Positions 1 through 6,343 of a DNA stretch of 9,898 nucleotides are shown in pieces. The notes below the pieces were generated by a model. The model was not told the origin of the DNA and did not search any database. It worked only from the letters and a program-made list of their open reading frames with translations. The stretch covers positions 1-9,898 of the forward strand of contig DNZD01000171.1 in assembly GCA_003504855.1 (NCBI GenBank), in the 5' to 3' direction. The first letter of the stretch is position 1. Every line of letters begins with the position of its first letter. The stretch comes from Cytophagales bacterium. GTDB taxonomy: Bacteria > Bacteroidota > Bacteroidia > Cytophagales > Cyclobacteriaceae. A program made the translations under genes and the position numbers.

Positions 1-1148
1 AAGTTGAGGCACAGGCTAAACTGATTGCCAGTGAACACCGCTGGAGGGCCCTGATCGAGCATGACCACGATGGGATTACCCTGACCAACGAACAGGGTGA
101 AGTAATTTATCAGAGTGAGGGTGTTGTTAAGATCACGGGTTATACCCTCGAAGAGCGCAAAGGTCAAAAGACGCTCGACCTGATCCACCCACACGACCTG
201 CCGGCAGCCCGGGAAATATTGTTCAAAGCACGCCAATCACCCAATGAAGTATTCCGGTATACTTACCGGGTGCGTCATAAGGATGGTCACTATGTTTGGC
301 TCGAAGGAGTGGTTTCCTCACAACTTGAAAATCCAGATGTGAAGGCATTAATTAACAACTACCGGGACGTTACCGAAAGGAAGCGGGCGGAGGAAGAGAT
401 TCAGGGTTTGAATGCTGAATTGGAACGCAGGGTGGAAGAGCGGACCCGGCAGCTGGCCGCTGTAAACAAGGAGTTGGAAGGATTTACGTACTCGGTATCT
501 CATGACCTGCGTGCACCGCTCCGGATCATCGATGGATTCAGTCAGATGCTGGTTGAGGATTATGCTACCAAACTGGATGTCGAAGGGAAGAACAACCTGG
601 AGATCATCATGAAGAATACCAAGAAGATGGGCCAACTCATTGATGATTTGCTCAACTTCTCTCGTTTGGGTCGTGCGGAAATGCATATAGCCGCTGTAAA
701 TATGAATGTGCTGGTAGAAGAGGTACTGCAAGACTTACGACTCGGTGGCACAAAACTTCCTGAGATTCAGATTGAGAAGCTCCCGGGAGCGTGGGGTGAC
801 TCTAACTTGTTGAAACAAGTCTGGGTAAATCTGATATCCAATGCCATCAAGTATTCATCCAAGAATCCCAAAGCGATCGTCGAAATTGGCAGCCGGATAG
901 AAAATGAAAAGCCTGTTTATTTTGTCCGTGACAATGGTGTAGGTTTTGACGTGCGTTACAAGCAAAAGTTGTTTGGTGTATTCCAACGATTGCATAAACA
1001 GGAAGATTTTCCAGGTACCGGTGTCGGTCTGGCGCTCACGCAACGGATTGTTAATCGCCATGAAGGCCTGATTTGGGCCGACTCCTGGCCTGAGCTCGGT
1101 GCCATGTTCTCTTTCCAACTTGGCCTCGCTAAACCGGTAAATGGTTAA
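1..1148 (+). CDS. PAS-domain sensor histidine kinase, 3' part (5' end outside window)
   Basis: The reading frame is open from position 3, so the gene begins upstream; 381 residues are visible. Visible residues 1-12 are a helical linker. Residues about 12-125 form a PAS/PAC domain (YRVRHKDGHYVWLEG, then RDVTERKRAEEE), followed by a coiled coil (about 125-155). The HisKA domain has the H-box SVSHDLRAPL, with the autophosphorylated His at visible residue 167 (codon 501-503). The HATPase domain has an intact N-box (WVNLISNAIKYS, Asn 276 and 280), G1 (RDNGVGFD), F-box (LFGVFQRLH) and G2 (GTGVGLALTQ). This H-box and G2 wording is typical of phytochrome-like kinases that pair with Rcp1-type regulators, and such a regulator is the next gene. 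By family it autophosphorylates on His and passes the phosphate to a receiver Asp. No membrane segment or chromophore domain is visible, but the missing N-terminus could hold one. Confidence 0.95.
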   Translation, partial: VEAQAKLIASEHRWRALIEHDHDGITLTNEQGEVIYQSEGVVKITGYTLEERKGQKTLDLIHPHDLPAAREILFKARQSPNEVFRYTYRVRHKDGHYVWLEGVVSSQLENPDVKALINNYRDVTERKRAEEEIQGLNAELERRVEERTRQLAAVNKELEGFTYSVSHDLRAPLRIIDGFSQMLVEDYATKLDVEGKNNLEIIMKNTKKMGQLIDDLLNFSRLGRAEMHIAAVNMNVLVEEVLQDLRLGGTKLPEIQIEKLPGAWGDSNLLKQVWVNLISNAIKYSSKNPKAIVEIGSRIENEKPVYFVRDNGVGFDVRYKQKLFGVFQRLHKQEDFPGTGVGLALTQRIVNRHEGLIWADSWPELGAMFSFQLGLAKPVNG

Positions 1149-1195
1149 CCCGCTTATGGAAATCAGCAGGAAAAGCAATTGGAATTATTATCTAA

Positions 1196-1208
1196 ACATC
1201 ACTGATGT
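1196..1208. repeat. 13-base perfect palindrome before the Rcp1-like regulator gene
   Basis: ACATCA-C-TGATGT is a perfect inverted repeat with 6-base arms and a single central base. It ends 6 bases before the ATG at 1215, inside the 66-base gap that separates the two genes. The position would suit an operator or a small translational control element, but a palindrome this short can arise by chance. No promoter consensus is visible beside it. Confidence 0.3.
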
Positions 1209-1214
1209 AATGTT

Positions 1215-1733
1215 ATGACAGAAAATAAAGAAATAGGGGAGCCAAATGGCCGAAATTTGTCAAAATCAAATGAGCTGGTGATGGAATCAGATATTGATAT
1301 TTTACTGATTGAGGACAATCATGACGAAGCTCAGCTGGTAATCCGAACCCTCCGCAAGAACAACCTGAGTAGCCATTTGCTTCACCTGGACGATGGAGAA
1401 GAGGCCCTCAATTTTCTATTTAGCCGAGGAAAGTATAGTTCCCGTGTTGATCGGAGAAAGCCATTTCTGGTTTTGCTGGATCTGAAACTCCCGAAAGTAG
1501 ATGGCCTCGAGATTCTTCGGCAACTCAAGGCCGATGAAAAGATGAGACCCATTCCCGTGGTTATGCTTACTTCATCTAAAGAAGAAAAAGACATATTGAC
1601 GTGTTATCACCTGGGAGCTAATAGTTATGTGGTAAAGCCAGTAAGTTTTGAAACCCTGAGCGAAGCGGTTAAAGGATTGGGAAACTATTGGCTGAACATC
1701 AATCAACGCCCGCTGGAAGTCGCAAAGAACTAA
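1215..1733 (+). CDS. Rcp1-like single-domain response regulator
   Basis: The 172-residue protein consists almost entirely of one receiver (REC) domain at residues about 26-155. The acidic pocket is Glu33/Asp34 (LLIEDNHDEA). The phosphoacceptor is Asp89 (LVLLDLKLPKVDG), the switch Thr is Thr119 (VVMLTSS), and the conserved Lys is Lys141 (YVVKPVSF). The insert around residues 65-85 (FLFSRGKY...RRKPFLVLLDL) is the hallmark of the Rcp1/CheY-like group that partners phytochrome-type kinases. There is no output domain. It lies 66 bases after the PAS kinase gene and 34 before the next kinase gene, so it is the natural phosphate acceptor of the first and may pass phosphate on. ATG 1215 was chosen; ATG 1281 (residue 23) is also possible, because residues 1-22 are polar and lie outside the fold. 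Neither start has a clear ribosome binding site. Confidence 0.93.
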   Translation: MTENKEIGEPNGRNLSKSNELVMESDIDILLIEDNHDEAQLVIRTLRKNNLSSHLLHLDDGEEALNFLFSRGKYSSRVDRRKPFLVLLDLKLPKVDGLEILRQLKADEKMRPIPVVMLTSSKEEKDILTCYHLGANSYVVKPVSFETLSEAVKGLGNYWLNINQRPLEVAKN

Positions 1734-1767
1734 AGGAAAATAAGGCATTACTTGATGCCACCCGATC

Positions 1768-4700
1768 ATGAGCAAGGCCCTTCGAATATTGATGCTTGAA
1801 GACACCCCAGACGATGCCTTGCTGATCCAAATGATTCTGAAACGTGCTGGACTCGCCTTCGAATCCAAAGTGGTCGATAACCGGGAGGATTTTACCAGAC
1901 AAATCACTGAATTCAATCCCGATATCATCCTGAGCGACCACCAGTTGCCGCAGTTTATTTCCAGCGAAGCCCTTGAAATTACCAGGTCGCACTTTCCTTT
2001 CATGCCCTTTATTCTTGTCACCGGTGCCGTATCGGAGGAGTTTGCTGCCTCCATCATTAAAGCAGGTGCTGATGACTATCTGCTGAAGGGCAACCTGACC
2101 CGGTTGTCTCTGGCCATCAACCAGGCCATTGAGAAGCAGCGGATACGAATGTCCTATCAAAAAACAGAGGCCAACCTCCGCAATATCTTTGAGTATACCG
2201 ATACCGCTTACCTGCTGGTGGACACGAATTATATCGTGCAAACCATGAACAACCTGTTTCGTGAATGGATTCGTCATGAGATGAAAGTAGAAGTTCATGA
2301 AGGGGAACAGGTGTTTATTGCATTCAGGGAGGCAAACCATGCTACCATGCGCCAGGTCTTTGAACAGGTCCTGACCGGTAAATCCCTGGAATATGATCAG
2401 GAAATGAATCCTGGAGAAGGTCGGTGGTTCCATTTCCGGTATAGCCCGGTGAGAAACTCGGGGAAGGAAGTGGTTGGAATTGCGATGGCGGTGAATAACA
2501 TCACCCAACGGAAAGAAGCCGAAAAGAAATTGCAGATGGCCAATGATCGCCTGCGCTTCCATATCGGTAATGCACCCTTGGGTTTTATTGAATTTGATGG
2601 TGAACTGAACCTGATTTCCTGGTCCAAGCAAGCGGAACGTATTTTTGGTTGGACGGAAGATGAATTCCGGCAATTGGTCAATGACAACTATAGTAATGTC
2701 TACCCTGAAGACTTTCCCCTGGCCAATAAGGTTGCTGACGAATTGAAGTCAGGGAAGGTGGACAGCAACCAGGTTGTTTTTAGAAATGTGCACAAAGATG
2801 GACACGTCATTTGGGTGAAGTGGTACAATTCGGTGCTCAAGAATAGTGAAGGCCAGGTTGTCACCGTGCTGTCCCTGGTAGATGACATTACCAGCGCCCG
2901 CAATGCCCAGTTGTTGATCGCAGAAAGCAATGAGCGGTATGAATTGGTCAGCAAGGCGACCAGCGATACGATTTGGGACTGGAATGTGCTCACCGATGTA
3001 ACTACCTGGAACCATGGCATGAAGAGTGTATTTGGTTATGATGTAACCGAAACAAAAGATACCGCTGGCTGGTGGCAAGACAAGGTGCATCCTGATGACA
3101 TACAAAACCTGTTGGAAGCATTTGAAGACCATTTTGTAAAAAAGGCATCAAACTTCGCATATTCCTATCGTTACCGATGCGCGGATGGCTCTTATCGATA
3201 TGTGTTTGACCGTGCAATTATTTTATATGAAGAGGGTAGACCCATAAGGGTCATTGGCGCAATACAGGATATCGATGAGCGCACCAGGGCACAGGAAGAA
3301 GTTAAAAAACTAAGTATTGTTGCCAGCAAAACAATTAATGGAATAGTCATTACGAACAAGGAAAATGAGATTGAATGGGTAAACCAGAGTTTTACCGAAT
3401 TAACCGGATTTACCTTTGAAGAAGCTGTCGGAAGGCCGCCCTATGAATTTCTCCACGGCCCCAATACCGATACGGCGACCGAAAAGGTGCTGTTTGAGAA
3501 AATCCAGCGCGGAGAATCTTTTACGGTTGAATTGCTTATTTATTTGAAGTCCGGCGATACAAAATGGATAAAATTATCATTAACGCCAGTATTGGATGAT
3601 CACGGGAGGGTGGAGCGATTTATAGGTCTGATGTCAGATATTACTGGTCAGAAAGAGTTTGAAGACCGAATCATCACCATTGCCCGTGAGCTTTCAGACC
3701 TCATTGAGAATGCCAATGCGCCGATTTATGGCACGGACATGAATGGCTATGTGAATGAATGGAACAAAGTGATGGCCCAACTTACCGGATACTCCAAAAA
3801 CGAGGCCTTGGGGAGACGATTCCTGGAGCACTTCATTCGGGAAACTGACCGTCCAAAATTCTCCTTTATTTTCAGCAACGTGCTCAAAGACCAGCCCGTA
3901 AGTAACCTCGAATTGCCGGTGGTGACCCGGGATAAGGAAGAACTGATCTTCCTCCTGAATGCAACACCGCGCAAGAATGCCAAGGATGAAGTGACCGGCA
4001 TATTGATGGTAGGGCAGAATATCACCGAGTTGATTAACTATCGTAATAACCTCGAAGCGATGGTAGAGAAACGGACTTCTGAATTGAATCAGGCCCTTCA
4101 AAAAGAGAAGGAATTGGTAGAGATGAAGTCCAAATTTGTGTCAGTGGCATCGCACGAATTCCGGACGCCCTTGTCCACCATTAGCCTGGCGGCAGAATCG
4201 GTGCGCAACCACTTCCACCAGCTGGGTGCAGACGACGTTAAGAGGAAACTACTTAAAATTGAAGACCAGGCAGCGCACATGACCAACTTGCTGGAGGATG
4301 TCCTTACGATGGGCAAATCAGATGCAGGAAAGATCAAGGTAAAACTGGTTAGCCTGGATTTGCAAGAGTTTGTAACCACCCTCATTGATGAAGTGCGTTC
4401 AGTCGCAAAGGTACCACGCACGATAGATTTGAAGTTTACCAGTACACTGACCACGGTAAGCATTGATGATAAGCTGTTCAGGAATGTCTTTGTGAACCTT
4501 TTGACCAATGCTATTAAGTTCTCGCCGGAGGACTCTGTTGTTTCGGTACGGATATCGGACACGTCAGAGGGCATTGAGATTCAGGTAGAAGATCAGGGCA
4601 TAGGCATTGATCAGGAAGAACTCAATACGGTATTTGAAGCTTTCCACCGGGGATCTAATGCCTCCAATATTCAAGGTACTGGCCTTGGACTATCCATTAC

Positions 4701-4794
4701 CAAGAAAGCAGTCGATTTGATGCGAGGGACTATCCACGTGGACAGCGTGTTAAATAAGGGCACTACCTTTACCGTTAAATTGCCCATCCGGTGA
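1768..4794 (+). CDS. REC-PAS(x5)-HisKA-HATPase sensor kinase
   Basis: The protein has 1008 residues and no membrane span, so it is probably a cytoplasmic sensor. An N-terminal receiver covers about 5-122, with acidic Glu11/Asp12, phosphoacceptor Asp57 (IILSDHQLP), Thr85 and Lys107 (YLLKGN). Five PAS/PAC units follow at about 134-250, 262-380, 388-510, 515-630 and 640-757, each closing with a DIT/NIT-type PAC end. The fourth resembles LOV domains (GRPPYEFLHGPNTD, 555-568) but lacks the flavin-binding Cys. A coiled coil (757-788) leads into HisKA with His796 (SVASHEFRTPL). The HATPase (about 895-1008) has intact N-box Asn910/Asn914, G1 (EDQGIGID), F-box and G2 (GTGLGLSITK). It should therefore be active, and it can receive a phosphoryl signal at its N-terminus as well as ligand or redox signals at its PAS units. 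The ATG at 1768 directly precedes the first REC strand. The stop overlaps the next gene by 4 bases. Confidence 0.95.
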   Translation: MSKALRILMLEDTPDDALLIQMILKRAGLAFESKVVDNREDFTRQITEFNPDIILSDHQLPQFISSEALEITRSHFPFMPFILVTGAVSEEFAASIIKAGADDYLLKGNLTRLSLAINQAIEKQRIRMSYQKTEANLRNIFEYTDTAYLLVDTNYIVQTMNNLFREWIRHEMKVEVHEGEQVFIAFREANHATMRQVFEQVLTGKSLEYDQEMNPGEGRWFHFRYSPVRNSGKEVVGIAMAVNNITQRKEAEKKLQMANDRLRFHIGNAPLGFIEFDGELNLISWSKQAERIFGWTEDEFRQLVNDNYSNVYPEDFPLANKVADELKSGKVDSNQVVFRNVHKDGHVIWVKWYNSVLKNSEGQVVTVLSLVDDITSARNAQLLIAESNERYELVSKATSDTIWDWNVLTDVTTWNHGMKSVFGYDVTETKDTAGWWQDKVHPDDIQNLLEAFEDHFVKKASNFAYSYRYRCADGSYRYVFDRAIILYEEGRPIRVIGAIQDIDERTRAQEEVKKLSIVASKTINGIVITNKENEIEWVNQSFTELTGFTFEEAVGRPPYEFLHGPNTDTATEKVLFEKIQRGESFTVELLIYLKSGDTKWIKLSLTPVLDDHGRVERFIGLMSDITGQKEFEDRIITIARELSDLIENANAPIYGTDMNGYVNEWNKVMAQLTGYSKNEALGRRFLEHFIRETDRPKFSFIFSNVLKDQPVSNLELPVVTRDKEELIFLLNATPRKNAKDEVTGILMVGQNITELINYRNNLEAMVEKRTSELNQALQKEKELVEMKSKFVSVASHEFRTPLSTISLAAESVRNHFHQLGADDVKRKLLKIEDQAAHMTNLLEDVLTMGKSDAGKIKVKLVSLDLQEFVTTLIDEVRSVAKVPRTIDLKFTSTLTTVSIDDKLFRNVFVNLLTNAIKFSPEDSVVSVRISDTSEGIEIQVEDQGIGIDQEELNTVFEAFHRGSNASNIQGTGLGLSITKKAVDLMRGTIHVDSVLNKGTTFTVKLPIR

Positions 4795-5165
4795 AAAAGA
4801 TCCTGTTGGTCGAAGATACAGCCAACCTCGCAGAAGAAATTGTCGAGGTGCTACAGTGGTCTGGCTATGAGGTAAAATGGGCTTCCGGTGGTGACAAGGC
4901 CCTGGAAATGCTAAAAGACTATCCGGCAGAGCTCATTGTGACAGACTTACTTATGCCCGGCATGGATGGGTATGACTTAATCCGTATGCTCCGGTCCATG
5001 CAACAATACAAAAACATACCCATCATCATATTATCTGCCAAGACATCGCCTGCTGATAAGGCGAAGGGTATAGAGGTGGGTGCCAATGGATTTGTAGGCA
5101 AGCCCTGTAAAGCCAACGAGTTGCTGTCAGCCATTGAGCCCTATTTGGGCAAGGGAACGGAATAG
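4791..5165 (+). CDS. CheY-like single-domain response regulator
   Basis: This 124-residue protein is a bare receiver domain. It shows the acidic pair Glu8/Asp9 (LLVEDT), phosphoacceptor Asp52 (IVTDLLMPGMDG), switch Ser82 (IIILSAKT) and Lys104 (FVGKPCK), so all catalytic positions of the family are present. The start is GTG at 4791, inside GTGA, which shares 4 bases with the stop of the REC-PAS kinase gene. No Shine-Dalgarno sequence is visible, so translation is probably coupled to the upstream gene. Coupling makes the REC-PAS kinase its likely phosphate donor. It has no output domain, so it should work by binding another protein or by relaying phosphate. The histidine-kinase-like protein encoded 217 bases downstream is a candidate partner by position only. 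Confidence 0.93.
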   Translation: MKKILLVEDTANLAEEIVEVLQWSGYEVKWASGGDKALEMLKDYPAELIVTDLLMPGMDGYDLIRMLRSMQQYKNIPIIILSAKTSPADKAKGIEVGANGFVGKPCKANELLSAIEPYLGKGTE

Positions 5166-5182
5166 ACTCCAAGCAGCGTTGA

Positions 5183-5202
5183 TATCAGGGTTTCCCCTGA
5201 TA
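5183..5202. repeat. Stem-loop after the CheY-like gene
   Basis: TATCAGGG-TTTC-CCCTGATA forms a perfect 8-base stem with a 4-base loop, starting 17 bases after the stop at 5163-5165. The next bases are AAAATCAG, so there is no U-tract and a classical intrinsic terminator is unlikely on the + strand. It could be a transcript-stabilising or processing hairpin, or a protein-binding site. Confidence 0.5.
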
Positions 5203-5208
5203 AAATCA

Positions 5209-5221
5209 GTTCAATTTGAAC
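5209..5221. repeat. 13-base perfect palindrome
   Basis: GTTCAA-T-TTGAAC is a perfect inverted repeat. It forms part of the first copy of the CCTGAT/TCAGTT/TTGAAC block. It may be an operator half of the leader; nothing else explains it. Confidence 0.4.
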
Positions 5222-5233
5222 CATTTCCTGTAA

Positions 5234-5246
5234 ACCCTGTCAGGGT
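5234..5246. repeat. 13-base perfect palindrome containing AAACCCTG
   Basis: ACCCTG-T-CAGGGT is a perfect inverted repeat with a single central base. It overlaps the second AAACCCTG copy (5232-5239), and its arms match the arms of the 5183-5202 stem (CAGGG/CCCTG). The two elements could therefore pair with each other in RNA as alternative structures. Confidence 0.4.
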
Positions 5247-5283
5247 AGCTCCTGGATTATTTGATGTTCCTGATTTTAGAAAA

Positions 5284-5300
5284 TTCAGTTTTGAACTGAA
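5284..5300. repeat. 17-base inverted repeat
   Basis: TTCAGTT-TTG-AACTGAA is a perfect 7-base inverted repeat with a 3-base centre. It lies in the second copy of the CCTGAT/TCAGTT/TTGAAC block and is followed by AAAAGCAG. It is a possible protein-binding site or small hairpin. Confidence 0.4.
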
Positions 5301-5382
5301 AAGCAGCATATACAAACCCTGCACCTTTGCTATGCAATCGGGAATAATTCCATTGCACCGCACCATGGACGGAAAAATCAGA

Positions 5383-6033
5383 ATGGAACAGTTTGTGGCG
5401 AGCTTATCGAAAGAGCTGAAGGAGCCGGTGATTGCCATCCAGGGCCTCGTCCGTATCGCTGAATATTACCCCCAGGACGATGAAATCAGGAAGTGCCTGC
5501 GCCTCATTGGAGATTGTGCACTGTCTATGGAACATATCATGCATCAGGTGAGCGAATTCATTGGTATAGAACATTACCAACCTCAGGTAACCAACCTTCG
5601 CGCTGCAGAACTAAAGCAGTTGCTCACCGTGGAGTTTGCCAAGTCCGGAAGCGCTCATCAGTTGCGGCTGCACCTGGACATCGAGCTAGATGAAGTCACC
5701 GTTGATATCAATTCCATGGTCAAGATATTCAAGTACATTCTGGGAATTGCATTATCCTATCCTTCTGATGACTTACGGATCAGGACGATTTCAGTTCAAC
5801 TGCGTCAACATGAAGAACACCTGGAAATGATAATTGGCGACAAAACGGGTGAAGAGGTTGGGGCAGGTGCCTTTGATGTCTTTGCAAAAAATACCTCCGA
5901 TGAAGCCGGGATGGGATTGTTCATGGCCAACAGCCTCGCCCGCCGCATTGGAGCTACTATTTCATTGATGGCCTCTTCCTCGAAGGGCACATCAATAATC
6001 GTTCAATTTCCCAATGAATTAGTGGAAGCTTAG
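5383..6033 (+). CDS. Degenerate histidine-kinase-like protein (probable pseudokinase)
   Basis: With the ATG at 5383 the protein has 216 residues. Residues 1-65 resemble a HisKA dimerisation hairpin: SLSKELKEPVIAIQGL matches the H-box pattern S-H-E-L-R-x-P-L-x-x-I-x-G-L, but Lys10 (AAA, 5410-5412) stands where His is phosphorylated. Residues about 75-213 resemble a HATPase fold, ending in GMGLFMANSLARRIG, a strand region and KGTSIIVQFP. Both N-box Asn are replaced (Tyr118 and Ile122 in IFKYILGIALSYP), G1 reads GDKTGEE instead of DxGxG, and the first Gly of G2 is Glu174. Catalysis is therefore unlikely. It may be a dimeric scaffold, decoy or receiver-binding partner in the phosphorelay encoded upstream. 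ATG 5383 has GGAAAA nine bases upstream; ATG 5365 and ATG 5332 are alternatives giving 222 or 233 residues. The frame is intact, so this is divergence and not a broken gene. Confidence 0.8.
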   Translation: MEQFVASLSKELKEPVIAIQGLVRIAEYYPQDDEIRKCLRLIGDCALSMEHIMHQVSEFIGIEHYQPQVTNLRAAELKQLLTVEFAKSGSAHQLRLHLDIELDEVTVDINSMVKIFKYILGIALSYPSDDLRIRTISVQLRQHEEHLEMIIGDKTGEEVGAGAFDVFAKNTSDEAGMGLFMANSLARRIGATISLMASSSKGTSIIVQFPNELVEA

Positions 6034-6043
6034 TCAGATAGTT

Positions 6044-6172
6044 ATGAAAACGCACAGAAAAGCCCATGGGCACAGTGGTAGAAATGGTAAGGTTAGCGCC
6101 AGAAACATCATGGCGAATTTGCTCAAATTAGGAGCGTTCCTGATTAGCTTATTGGACATGATCAACAATTGA
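6044..6172 (+). CDS. Possible 42-residue basic/hydrophobic peptide (doubtful)
   Basis: An ATG ten bases after the pseudokinase stop opens a 42-codon frame. The N-terminal half is basic and polar (MKTHRKAHGHSGRNGKVSAR), and residues 21-41 form a hydrophobic or amphipathic helix (NIMANLLKLGAFLISLLDMI), a layout seen in small membrane peptides. The stop lies inside the hairpin at 6160-6174. No ribosome binding site is visible, and an ORF of this length can arise by chance in a 310-base gap. I recognise no family. It is recorded because its composition is not random-looking and nothing else occupies the stretch. Confidence 0.25.
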   Translation: MKTHRKAHGHSGRNGKVSARNIMANLLKLGAFLISLLDMINN

Positions 6173-6178
6173 TCTTTT
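6160..6178 (+). terminator. Weak terminator-like hairpin after the signalling cluster
   Basis: GATCAA-CAA-TTGATC is a perfect 6-base stem with a 3-base loop, followed directly by TTTT. The stem is AT-rich and the T-run is short, so termination would be inefficient. It is nevertheless the only hairpin followed by a T-run between the signalling genes and the next gene, and its position fits the end of that transcript. Confidence 0.3.
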
Positions 6179-6343
6179 CATCATAACCAATTCACGCGCT
6201 GTCTCACCAGACGCATCATGTGAACAAGCCACTCCGGCTACACTCCCTTCACCGTATTTCACGAAAAATCAAACTTATCGTTCATACCCACATTTGTGGT
6301 AGGCTGTCCTGATTACGGAAGGGTTTTATTATCTTATGCCCTG
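6173..6343. other. Non-coding gap before the unknown exported protein
   Basis: No ORF of useful size was found on either strand. The one element visible is an inverted repeat, CCACA-TT-TGTGG, at 6288-6299. It extends to TACC/GGTA (6285-6301) if one C is bulged, and lies 44 bases before the ATG at 6344. The overlapping CACATTTG (6289-6296) matches the Bacteroidota -7 motif TAnnTTTG at five of six fixed bases, but no -33 TTTG sits at the right distance. A promoter with an operator is plausible but unproven. Confidence 0.3.

Larger units (their letters stand above)
5166..5382. promoter_or_regulatory. Palindrome-rich leader before the pseudokinase gene
   Basis: This 217-base gap carries an unusual number of short symmetric elements, listed separately. 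The 8-mer AAACCCTG occurs three times: inverted at 5186-5193, direct at 5232-5239 and direct at 5314-5321. Two related blocks have the order CCTGAT - TCAGTT - TTGAAC, at 5196-5221 and 5269-5296, with different spacers. No Bacteroidota-type promoter (TTTG, then TAnnTTTG) fits well. The frame of the downstream gene happens to be open right through the gap, from a TTG at 5134 inside the preceding gene, so an N-terminal extension is formally possible. The encoded peptide looks like no domain I know. An operator cluster or a structured mRNA leader is my preferred reading. Confidence 0.4.

Noticed and set aside
1744..1759. GGCAT-TACTTG-ATGCC hairpin between the Rcp1-like gene and the REC-PAS kinase gene
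   Set aside because: A 5-base stem with no T-run in a 34-base gap is too weak to call a terminator or an operator.
1699..2673. A long open frame (324 codons) on the minus strand
   Set aside because: It lies wholly over the end of the Rcp1-like gene and the REC-PAS kinase, whose domains are unmistakable. Its translation shows no motif, so it reads as a mirror of the coding frame.
5134..5382. N-terminal extension of the pseudokinase from TTG 5134
   Set aside because: The start would lie inside the preceding receiver gene, the codon is rare as a start, and the extra 83 residues match no domain and overlap the palindrome cluster. It cannot be fully excluded because the frame is open.
6062..6071. 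GCCCATGGGC, a 10-base perfect palindrome
   Set aside because: It is isolated, lies within the doubtful small frame, and has no second copy or flanking signal.
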